This document shows, in pieces, positions 23,320 through 41,132 of a stretch of DNA of 64,000 nt. Source of the DNA: Cunninghamella blakesleeana (taxonomy: Eukaryota; Mucoromycota; Mucoromycetes; Mucorales; Cunninghamellaceae); the NCBI GenBank assembly GCA_017871115.1, contig JAFCIZ010000006.1, forward strand, positions 2,604,001 through 2,668,000, given 5' to 3'. Each line of letters begins with the position of its first letter. Position 1 is the first letter of the stretch. The notes under the pieces are model-generated. The model was not told the origin of the DNA. It was given only the letters and a program-made list of their open reading frames with translations, and did not search any database. The position numbers and the translations under genes are program-made.

Positions 23320-24221
23320 AAAATAGAACTATTCTCTTTTTTAAAAAAATTTCATTAGATAATAAAAATTCCTTTATCACCAGATATTCAAGTAAGGATC
23401 TAGTTTCACCTGATCCTGAGAAATATCGTTCTAGTAACCTATTTATATTACATTGATTAGTTAGAAAATATCTTTTCATTCTACGTATTTATTTTTTATA
23501 CATTATAACGCAACCGGAAAAAAGAAAGATCATTTGTTATTATTTATTTTTTATTTATTTTTAGAGTTCAATAAATACATATTATTAAACTTGGAAACGT
23601 TTAACATATCTAGTTATTATAGTAAAGTTGATATATATACATAATAAACTTTAATATAAGTTTTATATACAAACGAATAATAAGAAATCCATTGGATTAC
23701 AATTAATAAAACCCATTATTATTTTTTTGTAAAAAAAAAAAAAAAAAAAAAAATGTAAATGCAAGCATCTAGATTTATTTATAAATAAATGATTTTCTGT
23801 TTGTTATTTTGACACTATCAGTGTTTAAAAAAAAAAATCAAAAATTAGGATTTAACTTGTGATTAAATAATAATGATACAATAAAATGTACTTTTTATGC
23901 AACTCAAAAAAAAAATACAACACGTGAACAAACTATAATATACTTATATAATGATTTAGGGCAAGAGAAATAGGTGAAACCATATTAAATTTCAAAGTTT
24001 GGGGATTTTTAAAAAATATGGTGAGAAAAAAAAATAGAAAATAGAAAAATAGAGAATTTATTAATAAAAAATATAATAATAAAAATTCATTAATAGAAAT
24101 AGCTAAGAGAGTATAAGTAAAAAGAAATGAGTAAAGAGGTAGGTTGATAGGTATTAAAAATAAAAATAAAAGCTATACTTTATTTTTATTTGTTTATTTT
24201 TGTTGATTAAAAAGATTATTT
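22863..24221. other. Intergenic with CA microsatellite
   Basis: About 1.36 kb. A CA-type repeat (about 22865-22917) directly follows the cyclin stop codon. A long A run lies at about 23731-23753. The minus-strand frame 23156-23479 is low-complexity and rejected. Confidence 0.6.
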
Positions 24222-25053
24222 TTAACCAAGAAGAGGAGCGTTTTCAGCATCGCTGGAACGACCTAATAATTTGAAAACATAAGGACGAAGAGGATAAGCA
24301 AGGGTAATGATAGCTAAAGCCAAAGCGGTCCAATGAATCCAAGGGTCTTGTTGGTTAGTGAAGACGGCCAAGATACCAAGACCAAGAACAAGAGCACCGG
24401 TGATATCACCTTTGTTTTTCTTATATTCAACATAACCAACGGCGGTACCGGTAAGGAAAAGAAGACCAATAATAACGAAGATACGAGACCATACACCAGG
24501 ACCATCTTCAGAAGTATGGGAGACTAATTGGAAAAAGTTGACGACAGCAGAAAAGACGATCCATCCGTGCCATAAAGAGAATGGAGCATGAACAAATAAT
24601 TTGTCGGTCCATGTTTCAGCATGGTAATTCTTTTCCAAATTATAAAAGACATAAGAAACGGAAGAGGCGGTAAGGAGGACAAAGATAAAGGCGATAAAAG
24701 TATGACCACTCTTTAAAAGTCCAAGCCAAGCAGAGTTAAGTAAGATAGAAATAACAAAGTGCCATCCTTTTTTAATAAAAATAAAAATAAAAAATAGAAT
24801 GGTAAATAATAATAATAAAGACCCTTATGAACTCTTATTTTTTTTAAAAAAAAATATGACAATGATTATTATTATTATTATTATTATTTCTTACCAACAC
24901 CGTGAATAGCGGCTTCATGGGCAGCATCAAACCATTGGTAAATAACGAAACCACCAAGAAGAATATGAATTAAAGTCCAAATATAAGAGATCCAGAAAGC
25001 TATATATATATATATTATATAAAAGAATAAGTATTTGAATAGTTAAAGATTAG

Positions 25054-25090
<37 letters not shown>

Positions 25091-25239
25091 GTATATGTTA
25101 ACTTACAAGGAGTAATGTATGTATGGCCGTCAGAAACAGTACCGTCTTTAGGGCTAACAATACTATAAACAGTAGCAGATAAGAAGAAGAGGTAAACGAT
25201 TACGTTTGCAACCTTTTGAAAAATATGAAGTCTAGACAT
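24222..25239 (-). CDS. Multi-pass membrane protein, TspO/DUF1774-like
   Basis: Three minus-strand exons, 25239-25107, 24999-24895 and 24766-24222, join in phase to 260 residues with about seven or eight hydrophobic spans. The arrangement SDGHTYITPSFWISYIW, then HILLGGFVIYQWFDA, FSLWHGWIVFSAVVNFFQL, GALVLGLGILAVF and a Trp near DPWIHWTALA resembles the larger tryptophan-rich TspO/MBR-related proteins and fungal DUF1774-type proteins. I cannot separate these by eye. The tail ends ENAPLLG, containing E-x-x-x-L-L, a candidate acidic dileucine signal used for vacuole sorting. The function is unknown; transport or binding of a hydrophobic ligand is only a family-based guess. Confidence 0.75.
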
Positions 25240-27172
25240 ATTTTAAAAAAATGAATTGTTTAAAAAAAAAAAAGAAAAAAAAAGAAAAAAGAAAAAAAAT
25301 AAAAAAATTTTTGAATAATTTATATATTTTTTAAAACGCGTATCTGATTATTTTTTATTTATATTTATTTATTTGCCATTTTTCCCTTAACGTTTCGTCT
25401 ATGAAATAAAGTTTTCTCACTGTCCTTTTGTCATACCCGACAATAGATGCTTCATGCTGAATTCATTGGAAAATAATTGTTTAGGAATATCGTTGCACTA
25501 CTTATTTAGTCCATGACGAGTTTTTTTTTATGTATTTAACCTGCCTGACACCTTTTTTATATTGTTATTTATTAAATTCATTCGATAATAATAAAATAAC
25601 AAAAAAATGATCAAAAAAATAAAATATGCATATACGGTGATTAAAAAAAGTATACTTGTATATTGAAACAACGATTTAAAAAAAAAAAAAAGTGAGCTAA
25701 AAGGCTGATTTTTTTTTTAAGGGAAAAGGGAACATATATGTATAAATATATAACATGATGATAATAGAATTTTTGTTGATCATAAAATAAATCCGCTGAC
25801 TTGTTTCCCTCGCTTTTTTATTTTTATTTTGTGTTCAAACGTTATTCTTTTAAAAAAATACATCATTTTTATTATTTTGAAATAAATAAAATATAAATAA
25901 TAATGATTTTTGAAATGTTGTTTCTTTTTTGTCACACAGTTTTTTATTCTTTCGGAATTAATATTAAAACAGTAAAATTTATTTTAAAATACATTTTATC
26001 ATAGTAAGTCTGCTTGGAGGGGGTTATATATCTCTCATGTTTTCTTTTTTGTTTTTTTATTTTATTTTTTTCCTTTTCTTCTCTCTTTTCCCTTGCTTTA
26101 TTAATATTAAAAAGAAAAAAGAAAAACATCATATCATTTTTTTTATTTTCATTTTATAGGCATTTTATCTATTTCAGTAATAAAAATTTTTACTTCTGTA
26201 CCTATAAATAGTAAACATAGTTTTGATAGCGAGAATAATAATAATAATAATAACGATGCGTGTTTGATAAATAGTATTAATATTAAAAAATTCATATGTA
26301 TGCATTTTTTATTTTTTATACTAATAAAGATTGCTCTTAAGCTTTTTTTTTTGTGATGATATGAGGTCTTCGGCTACAACAAGCGATAATCAAAAATGGA
26401 AATATGCTTATATATATATATATATATATATATGCATATTTATATAAAAAAGGGCGTCATCACCTTTTCGGCGCACTCTTTTTTAATCTCTCATCCATAT
26501 TTTATTTTAAAAAAAATACTGTCATTTACTATTACTATGTAACGATAATATTAAACGAATGCATAACAATCTTAAAAAGAAAACACCGCTGTTTGAATTG
26601 CACTTTGTAATTTTTAATTTATTGATTAATAGTTATATATAATAATATATAATTTTAACCTACATAATCAAAATAATACTATTATTTCGATAGATTAGGC
26701 TAACCTTCTTTGATTATTCTATTATTCATATTATATTAAACAAGATATTATAGTATTCTCTAACCATAATTCAAAAAAGAAATAGGTGTCAATATTATGC
26801 CTCGTTATTTCCTTATAAAATGAATATCTTAAAATATATACCAATTTATGACCGTTTAATTATACCAAAAATATTGTTATTATAACAGTACAAAAAAAAC
26901 AGAATAGATTGAAAAATATATCTTTTTTAATACTAAATAAAATAATTAAAATGATTGTAAAATAGAAAAAAAAAAAAAAAAGTGCCCCACTCATCCTTTT
27001 AAAAACGCGGTGTTTAAAATGGCGCATCAAGTGGAAAAAGGCACAAACTTTTCAACTTTTAGAATCTTTTTCTTACTCCTCCCCCCCCCCTTTTTATTTT
27101 TTATTTTTTTCTCTTTCTCTTCTTTTAGTCCATCATTATAACAATTACCGCATATATTTCATTTTATATCTA
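25240..27172. other. Intergenic, kinesin-13 upstream region
   Basis: About 1.9 kb without a supported gene, the longest gap in the window. TA repeats occur at about 26408-26433. Close to the kinesin start there is an uninterrupted run of ten C at 27081-27090 followed by T runs, striking in such AT-rich DNA and possibly a promoter element. Confidence 0.5.
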
Positions 27173-31467
<4,295 letters not shown>

Positions 31468-32713
31468 ATTTATACAATATATATATATATATATATATTC
31501 TTTTTGATAATACCCTCCTCCTCCTCCCTTCTCTACTTTTCCCAAGAATTATTTCTTTTTTACATATATACATATATACATAGTATACCCAATTGCTTTT
31601 TATTTTATTTCAATCATTTATTTATTTATTATGCTTTTTTTTTTCTTTTTCTTAGTTGATATATCGTTACTAATTATGTATACCATAATATTATTTATAC
31701 ATTTATAAAAAGATGAAAAAAAGATGAAAAAAAAGACAAAAAAAAAAAAAGATTGAACAAAAAAAATGAAGAAAAAATAGAAAACAAGAAAAAAAAAATC
31801 TATTTGAATTGAATATGCTATGAATCTCGTATGTTAAATCTTTATTTACTGATCATTATGAAAATAAAATAAAATAAAAATTAATTTTATGAAACTTATT
31901 ACAATGAAAAAAGACTCACCAGGCCAAACCAATAATAAAAATCAAATCCCACTGCAATAATTCTAAATAATGAGCTCAACTATAAAATAAAGAGTATATT
32001 CTATCAGTTTATTTTTTGTTATAGTTAAAACCGTCATCTAACTAACCACTATACAGATGCATAATAAATTTACGCAATATACCTACTATTACATTTGACA
32101 TATAAATAATAATTCTAAATAGCTGAATATCAATTCAATGCCATTATACTGAAATATCAATGCTAGATAAATTTTATTTTTTAAAATAAAAAAATAGGAT
32201 AGTTCAAAATTAAAATAAAACTCAATTTAATATTTATTAAACCATATATTCAAGATGATGCTGATATTTTTTTTTGCTTTTATATTTTCTTTTTTATTTT
32301 CTCTATATTATAAGGACTTTTAATAAACCAATTTATAGATGGATTTAGAATATTCTCTTTTGACAAATTTTCATAATAAAAAAATGATGAATACGATAAT
32401 TATTTTTTTCTTTAATTTGTTTTATTATTTAAATATAATATATATATTATCAAATGTATGTTTAAAACGGAAAATCGATGGTAAGAAAAAGAAGAATACG
32501 AAAATAAAAGAATAGATATTTAAAAAGGATAAATAAAAAATAGTAATAATAATAATAATAGTATAGTAATAGCAATAATTGTAATAATAATCATCATATA
32601 AAAAAAATATGTATATATTTTTTTCTTGTTTTTTCTTTTTTTTTTTTTAAAAAAAAAAAAAAGGGATTATTATAGTATATAAATATATGTATTGTTTTTT
32701 AGTTTTTTTTTTT
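31468..32713. other. Intergenic between convergent kinesin-13 and coatomer genes
   Basis: About 1.25 kb with A/T homopolymers and no supported gene. It contains the 3' regions of both genes, which point toward each other. Confidence 0.6.
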
Positions 32714-35700
32714 TTAATTAAAATTACGTAAACCTGTTGCATTGGCACCAATTTGAGATACATCACAAATACTACATAATTTTCCTTTAAACTCGGGTTT
32801 ATAAGAGGCTTGACAGAAAGGACATTGAACCACGGGTGAACCTTTATAAATGGGTTCAAAAGTAGAACAACAAACAACGAAAGGATTATATTGATCATAA
32901 GATAATGTAATTTCATCACTTAAATTACGTTCACAGACAGCTTGGATTTGACGTGTTTCTTCAGCAACTTGAGCACTAGGAGCTAATTCTAATAATCGTC
33001 TAGCAAATTGAGAGGCAGTATTAAAGTTTCTTAATCTAAAGGCTTGCTTTGTGGCTTGTCTTAATGCTACTTGTAAATGAACAGATTGTAATTGACAATG
33101 AGTGAAATAAGCTGCCAATTCTAAAGCCCTCTTATGTTGACTAGCATCGCTAGCAGCAGCAGCAACGGTAGATCGACGTTGTAATTCTAATGTAACACCT
33201 ATAATATATTCACGACAGATATCAATGAGTTGTGATACTTCATCTGATTCAGCTTGATCTGAAGCAACTGTAAATAAGGCAGCATGCAATAAGTCTTTAA
33301 ATTGAACAGTAATGGCAGCAAGACGTCCAGCTGAGAAAAGTCTATAACCCACTTGGAGTAATCGACTAAGATTTTCTACATTATACATAACAGGTGGTAA
33401 TGAGGTACGAGTTGTTAATTCTTCTGGACGGCGTCTAAGGTGGAATCGTAATGGTGGATTGGAAGGTAATAATGATAAATAAACTTGCGATGCTTGGTAA
33501 ATTGATAAGAAATGATTTTTGAGAGGTGTGAAATTGACGATACCAACTTGACGATTTAAAGTCTGTGTAATAAATATATACATATTAATACTTACTTTTT
33601 TTATTCATTTTTTTATATACTGCTCTTTTTTTTTATTATTTTATTATTTTACCTGCATAGCAGATTCAAAGGAACCAGCAGCGATATGATCAGCAGCCAA
33701 TGGAGAGTTTTGGGTCCATTGAGCACTTTCAGCGGTTCCAGGCGTAGGAGGTACAAACTCAGCGGTTTCTTTAGCAGCAGCACGACTAATTTCAACATCA
33801 ATATCAGCTTTAATATCACCATCAAAGTCCCATCCACCGCCTTCTTCTTCATCACCATGAAGGTTGAATGTTTCTTGTTCATCTACATCAAGGAATTCGT
33901 CATCTCCTTTATTCTTATTTGATGCACCAGTAGCACCATTTACATCAAATACATCATCATCGGCTCCCCATTCACCTCCAATTTCATCAATATTATCAAT
34001 ACCTTCTTCAAATTTGAATGTAGGTCCAACAGCAGGATGAGCAGGCCCATTGTTATCCACAGCTTTAGTAAATGCAGTTTCAAAGAAGCTCTTTGATACA
34101 GTTAATAATGGCCAATTAGGATCTTCAAGCTGAATAACAGGTTTAGGTTGTTTTTTAGATGCTTGAAGGGGTGATGTTGGAAGTGTAATATCTTCTTCAG
34201 TCTTTCCAGCAGCTGCAAGAATAGCTTGAGCACGATCATGAAGTCCATTTGATTTTGCGGTCATATAAGCAAGTGGTACTATTTTTTAAAAAAATAAGAA
34301 AAATAAAAATAAAACATACATACGTTAATTATTTAATACTAAATAATATTTATTATGGCTTTATATATACTTACATTGACCAACGTCTTGGAGTAAACGA
34401 ATACGTTCTTCAACTTCGCCAAGATATAATGCATTTTGGAATCTAGACATAGGATCACCACGGAGTTCAGCGATTTTCATCATTTGACGAAGATTATTTT
34501 CATTGCCGGTAGATAAATATAAGAATGAGAGACGATCATAGTTTTGAGTGCGTTGATAAGCTAACTCTACAATCTACATAATTATAAAGATATATATAAA
34601 AAGATATATAATAATTATTATTATCATTAATATTAATATTATATGTATTCGTTTATATATTCATTTATACCTTATAATTTCCTTGACGTAAAGCTTCAGC
34701 GCTTAATTTACCCCAACATTCAGCCTTATCCAATGATTTGGCAGTTTCCAAAGCAATATCTAAATTACCACATTCTAATGCAAGTTCAAAACGTGTTTTT
34801 TCATCACGAACAAAATGTAATGCAATCTATAAATATAATGGAAGCATATTAATTATTAGTTATGCATACATTCTTAAAAAATGTTTCATATGTACTTAAA
34901 AAAAGTTATTATAATCATTATTACTTCAGGATATCCCTTCTTTTGTAAGTAAGCGATGATAGATTGACCGACTAAATTAGAATTACGAATAATGTGGAGT
35001 ACTTCTTCGTATTGGCGTTTAATAAGGGCCAACTTGAAACGATATTCTGTAGGATCAATTAAGATAGAGCGAGCTTTACCGTCACGGTCCAAAATGTATA
35101 ACGTTTTTCCTTTTACACGAGTTAAATAGACAGGTTGATCTAAAGTACGAATAATACCATTATCCCTATTTGGAAAAAAAAAGTAATAATAGTAATAATA
35201 ATAATTAATATAGGATGATTGATATAGGATGATAATGATAATGATAATGATAGTTGGATGATACTTACCCTTGTGATAATGCATATTTAATATGATTCAA
35301 AGTGCAATAAATAAAAACACCGGAATCATCCCATGTACCGCTCTTAATACGAATAGTCTCATGAATTTGACAGATTTGTTTCAAATTTTTGTCAGCAATA
35401 GTAATTGCTATTAAAAAAATATAAAGTAAATAAATAATTAATATAAATACATGATATATAATTTTATACAAATTAAAAAAAAGACTTACTATGTTTGCTA
35501 AGTAAAGCTACCATATTTTGATCATTAGACCAGACAACATATTTCACAGAAGCGACAGGAAGCTCAGCTAAAACACGGCGTTGTTGAAGATCGTATAAGA
35601 TAACAGATGTTTGGGTGGCCATAATTAAACCTCCAGTACCAGCATAAAAGATTTCATTCACAGGAATAGGTGTTTTAAAAGATTTAGTGACAGTATTAGT

Positions 35701-36253
35701 AAGGTCACGAATTTGAATTTGTTGATTTGTTTTATCTAATACTGCAAAACGATTACGAGCAATGAAAAGTGCTGAATGTCCTGTTCCTCGTTTTGATTCA
35801 TCTGAAGGTTCTTTTAATGATCCAGATAAATTTTTGGGTATATGATAAAGTTCATATATACCACCATCGTGAGGCTAATAAAAAATATTGACTTAGTTTC
35901 AATATTCATTTTCTTAATTTCTTTTTTTATTTATTTAGCTTATTTTATTATTTTATTATTTTGTATTTTATCTCTTACAGAGGTTATCAAAATAGCACGT
36001 TCAGCAGGATTATAAGATAATGTACGAGGTTGGATATACTGTGAGCCTAATTTACGTACGCTAAGAACTTCTTGATCAGCGGTGCTGCTGAAATCATGAA
36101 CATGTACAATTTTATCTTTTACATAATAAAGTTGATTTTGATGAACTTGGAATGCTGGTCGTTCGCGTTCTAACTTGAAAACAATTAAACCACTATCATG
36201 ACCTATTTAAAAAAAGCAATAAGATTAATAAATTCATCATAATAGTTATATAA

Positions 36254-36299
<46 letters not shown>

Positions 36300-37572
36300 C
36301 CCGCAGCAAAAAGATTTAATTCAGGATGAGCTGTTAAAACCCAGAAACGATCATGATCTCTTCTAAACGTAGCGACAGCAGTACGCTTTGTCATATCCCA
36401 TACACGAATAGATTTATCTTCACCATCAGATAAAATTAATTCTTGACGAGGATGGAAAATAGCACTCGAGACGTTATTAAAATGACCACGACAACTATCT
36501 ACCTCCCATGCCTTAGTATCTATATAAGCAAAATAAAATAAAAAAATAAAAAAAAGGTATATTTTTTAAAATTGTTTTTCTCAATAAAATATATATATAT
36601 ATCGCTATTACCATTCATTCTCCAAAGTTTAACTTGACGATCATCACCAGAAGAGACAATTAAAGGAAGAGTAGGATGGAAAGAAGCCCAGTTAACACCA
36701 TGATCATGACCTTCTAAGACATATTTTACCATAACATCTGTAGAACCAAATAAATCAGCTTGTGAGCTTTGTCTTGCAAAAGGATCTTCAAAAGACATGG
36801 CAGAAGGAGCTTGGTTCTTTTTAACAAGACCAGAAATATCCCAAACACGTACAGTTTGATCCATAGAAGCAGATACTACAAGATCATTTTTAGGATGAAA
36901 TTGAGCACACATAACATAATGATTATGACCTGTAAGAATAGCGATACAAGTTCTTGATTGCCAATTCCAAATACGAATGGTTTGATCATCAGAAGCTGAA
37001 ATAATCCAAGGGTATTCATGATGAAAAAAGACGGTACGTACATAATCCAAATGTCCATTTAAAGTGAATAAACAACGACGGGTTTTATAGTTCCATACTT
37101 TAATTTTATAATCATCACCACCAGATACAAATAATGGTTGAGTTGGGTGAAATGCGATACCACGGACGGGTCCTGTATTATATAAATAGTAGCCATATAG
37201 TTTTATATATATTAATTAATGTATTCGTATTTATTCATATTATTATATTTTATTATTATTAGCAGTATTATTATTGTGATATTATTATAATATTATTTTT
37301 GTTTACCATCATGTTCATCAAAACGTTCTAATAATGTACCCATACGATAATCCCATAATTGTACACAACCATTATGTAAAGAAGCTAAAATCCAAGGTCG
37401 TTTATGATGAAAAGCAATTCCTTTGACGCGATTACTTTTGGATTCAAACTATAGCATGTAAACAACATGTACATATATATTGTAAATAAATAAACTGTAA
37501 AGCATTGTTTTCATTTTATAATAATAATAATAAATATACATATATATATATTACCTTAGTTAGCATCTGCAT
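32714..37572 (-). CDS. COP1: Coatomer subunit alpha (alpha-COP)
   Basis: Twelve minus-strand exons join in phase: 37572-37555, 37448-37307, 37172-36612, 36519-36301, 36202-35979, 35874-35490, 35407-35269, 35165-34925, 34826-34671, 34573-34375, 34278-33653 and 33562-32714, giving 1252 residues, the normal size. It starts [20 protein letters not shown], the conserved N-terminus (the first exon is 18 bases). WD repeats follow ([57 protein letters not shown]), then the second propeller and alpha-solenoid. The C-terminal domain has [20 protein letters not shown], a zinc-like four-cysteine site. The protein is a core part of the COPI coat for Golgi-to-ER retrieval; its WD domain reads dilysine tails such as the one on the SURF4 protein encoded in this window. 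Confidence 0.95.
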
Positions 37573-38937
37573 TTTGTAATAAATAACCTACTTTCAATTA
37601 TATAAATATATAGATGTTTGTTATTATATTAAATTATTGGTTGTTACTATAGCTATTATCCGTACACGTATAACAATAATATATATATATATATATTGTT
37701 GGATGAAGTCTTAATAAGATGGGTTTTTTAATTCGTACCTTTTTTTCAATCGAGTTTTAATAAAAATAATTAATATAATGATATAGGAAAAAACACGTAA
37801 TAAAAAAAAGGAAGAAGAATATAGGAAGAAGTATTTAACAACTGCTTATATAAAACTTTAGAGCAGATGTGCGATGAATATATTCACGAGATGAAAAAAA
37901 AAAAAAAAAAAAAAAAGAGAGAATGAAAAAAAAATTAGAGCAAAGAAAACAAAACCAGCAAATTGTTTAACGTGTCATTTGAAATTCAAACGCCGACATT
38001 TTCATATTAATTTTTTTCAGTCCAAATTTTTTTTCGCCCTTCTTTTTTCTTTTTGCCTCTACTTTTTTTTGCTTTAATAAAAATAAAATGCATAACACGA
38101 TAGATTTATAATGATGATATATAGAAAAAATATTATTTAATAAAATAAACAATACATAGAAAAAATCTTATTTAATAAATAAACTAAAAAAATTAAAAAC
38201 TGTTTTTTACATTGATTTGGGATAAATAACTTTACAGTAGATGGTATATTTATTTTAACAATACTATAAACATCAACTGGTCAATAGCAAAGATTATAAT
38301 AATATTAATATTTGAATAATATCAGTATTGAAAAAAGAAAAAGAAAATAACACATAAGAGAAAAAAAAGAGACAGAGGGAAAGAGAAAATAGAAAGTTTG
38401 GATAAAAAAAGAATAAAGTTACAAGTGATACGTGTGATATATTGGATAGACTTTAAAGGCCAGTGGTGTGTGAGTGTTTTTTATAAAAAGGAGAATATTT
38501 TTAAAATCAAATCAAATAAAAAAAAAAGATAGAAGGGGGCAGTATAGGTTTTTTTTTAATGATCGGGAAAATACAAACCGAGTATAACGTGGGTAAAGTG
38601 GAATAAAAAGTATTAATTATAGGGTGTGAAAAGGGTGATGATTTAAACATGTCAAAATATTTACATTTACTATTGGATAATTAAGTTATTATACTTCATA
38701 ACATGTTGGGTTATGTATCAACAATGATTGGTGGATTTTCTTTTTACATTTCCTTCTTTGGTAATCTATGCAAGTGAAAAAAAAACGAAAATCATTTTTA
38801 TTTTTAAATATAAAGAAAAAAACATTTTTTCATTTTTATTTTTTTCTTTTCTTTATTTTTTCTCATTTATTTTCTTTTTTTTATTATTATAGAACGCCCA
38901 TATAGATATAATAAATTATTTATTATTATAAATCAAA
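37573..38937. promoter_or_regulatory. Upstream region shared by alpha-COP (-) and ATP-grasp gene (+)
   Basis: About 1.36 kb between divergent genes. It contains a TA run (37679-37695), a long A run (37893-37915) and, nearer the plus-strand gene, a 24-codon open frame at 38703-38777 (see separate entry). An acceptor-like ATTATTATAG at 38883-38892 suggests an intron in the leader of the plus-strand gene. Confidence 0.4.
38703..38777 (+). other. Possible upstream ORF or microprotein in the leader
   Basis: A 24-codon frame starting MLGYVSTMIGGFSFY, hydrophobic enough for one membrane span. If the donor-like G|GTAATC at 38760/38761 is joined to the acceptor at 38892, the frame continues for another 17 codons and stops at 38943-38945, overlapping the ATG of the downstream gene. 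That would make it a start-overlapping upstream ORF. Nothing else supports translation. Confidence 0.25.
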
Positions 38938-41132
38938 ATGGCTGAATTACAAGTGAATAACATTATTAATCATCCCATTATTATGGATCAAGATAATCAC
39001 AAAGAAGAAGAACATGCCCATAAAAAAAGAAGAAGAGACTCTGTATCTGCTAAATCTGCTCCTTCTCCTCCTAGAACTCCTCCACAAGAAATTAATAATG
39101 AATTACGTCTTATAAGTCAAGGTGAATTTGAATCTAATTTACATTTTTATCCAAGATGTTTAAATGCCCAAATCCACCCTTTGGTTCAATCTTTCTTTTC
39201 TCTTGGTAATGATCGGATTATTGCCCGCTATACCCATTTAAATCCTCAAGTAAAACCCGACTATCTCAAGGAAATATTATCTTATCGTCCAGTACATTTC
39301 CAATGGGCAGGTAAAATAATAATAGTAATAATAATATGGAGAAAAAAAGAAAAAAGAAAAAACCAAACTAAAAAAAAAAAATAGACTCAAAAAAATTAAA
39401 AACTTTACTAAAATGACTTTTTTTAATTTTTTGGTTTTAGGGTCTGATTTATTTAATGTAACCACAGCATCTGGGCAAAAACAGATGATTGTTATCGAAA
39501 CTAACTCATGTCCTTCTGGGCAAAAATCCATGCCGCTGTTATCGGAAACAGATGAACATAATGAACAAGGAGGATATAGGTTAGTGATTGAATCCGCATT
39601 CCAAGAACAACTTTCCAAAGCTGATAAATCTTTAGGTGGATTGGCTGTAATTTATGATAAAAACTTGATGGAATCTTCTGGCTATGCTTCTGTTTTAGCT
39701 GATGTTGCCCAAGAAGATGTATGGTTAGTGGAATGGAAGATCGATGATATGGATCCCAACGTGAAATGGGTAGATAAAGTACTTTACATTCGTAATGATG
39801 ATCAAGAATGGCTTCCAATTCGTGCTTGTTTCCGTTATCTAACTCAAAAACCGTGGAATCGATTCCCATTAAATACAAAAACCATTGTAATGAATAAAAT
39901 TATTAGTTGTTTGGCTGGGGGTCGTAATAAAATGATGGCGGCTCGTGCTTATGAATTTTATAACTCTGAATTGGTCGATACTGGTTTAAACATACGTACT
40001 CCCGAAACTATTAACAATGTGACTCTTGGTGAAATTCCTCTTTGGATCCAATCAATGGGTGGACACGCTGTTTTGAAAGTGCCTTATAGTAATGCAGGTG
40101 AGACGAATATTCTATAAAAGGAAATTTGCGCGATATATAAAAAAACCCTGTATTCATTTTTTTTATTTATAATTTTTTATTTTATTTTGTTTTATTTTAA
40201 AAATAACTCATAAATAAATAGGTCAAGGTGTATATACTATTACAAATGATGGTGAATTATCAGACTTTTTAGACCAAGATCACCATTACGATAAAGTAAA
40301 AAATAAATAAAATAAGTAACAATGATAAAGAGTACTATTGTTTAGTTGCAGACGTATTCACACGTACCCTTTTTTCTTTTTTTTTTCTTTTTTCTATAGT
40401 TTATCGTTCAATCATTAGTTGGTAATGCCTCATGGTCAAGCGTTACTAGAAGCGGAAAGTTCTACCATGTCGGAACTATACCAAACAAAAAGAATAAAAC
40501 CTATGTTAGTGATCTTAGAATGATGGTGACTGGTAATAACACAAAAAAATTTAATCACTGAATTTTTAAAAATTAAAATAACAACTAAAATATTATTTTT
40601 ATATGCATTTGTTTATTTATTTATTATTTAATTTTTAAATAGGAAATTCTAATGGGTTTCGACCTATTTGTATTTATGGCCGTAAAGCAAGATTACCATT
40701 AACATCAAAATTAGACCCTGAAGGTACGCTTCATTATATTTACTATATAGAGAAAAAGTGAAAGTGAAAAAAAAAATTAAATCGATGATGATCTGATCTT
40801 CTTCCCTCCCTCTCTATTTGCCATTATCATAACTATTAGCTAATACATGGGATATGCTTGGTACTAATTTATCTGTCAAGTTACCTGATGGTGGGTGGAC
40901 AACAGATACTTCCAGATTAATCTTAATGGATAGGAAAGATTTTAATCAATTGGGTCTTGGTATTGATGATTTGATTGATGCTTATATTCAAACTGTGTTG
41001 GCTGTTATTGCTATAGATAAGATGTCTGATCGCTTAATGGCTAATGGTAAATTCGATTATCAATTATTTGGTAGTTTAAATCCTGATGATGCTTTATTAC
41101 ATGAAATTAAGGAAGCTAATGAAGATTTTTAA
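38938..41132 (+). CDS. Uncharacterised ATP-grasp-like protein
   Basis: Six exons, 38938-39310, 39441-40097, 40222-40295, 40400-40532, 40643-40723 and 40840-41132, join in phase to 536 residues. The N-terminus has a basic cluster (HKKRRRDS, about residue 28) that could be a nuclear signal. The middle carries WLVEWKIDDMDP and WLPIRACFRYLTQKPWNR. Then come MGGHAVLKVPYSNAGQGVY (about residues 333-351) with the Lys and Gly-rich loop expected of an ATP-grasp fold, and later SGKFYHVGTIP, RPICIYGRKARLPL and a C-terminal LNPDDALLHEI. I recognise it as a conserved fungal-type hypothetical, not a named enzyme. ATP-grasp enzymes ligate a carboxylate to an amine or thiol; the substrate here is unknown. 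Confidence 0.75.

Noticed and set aside
23156..23479. Minus-strand 107-codon frame
   Set aside because: Ile/Phe-rich translation of AT repeats; no initiation context, no splice pattern, no family match.
26014..26211. Plus- and minus-strand Phe/Lys frames around 25944-26211
   Set aside because: Mirror-image low-complexity frames produced by T/A runs.
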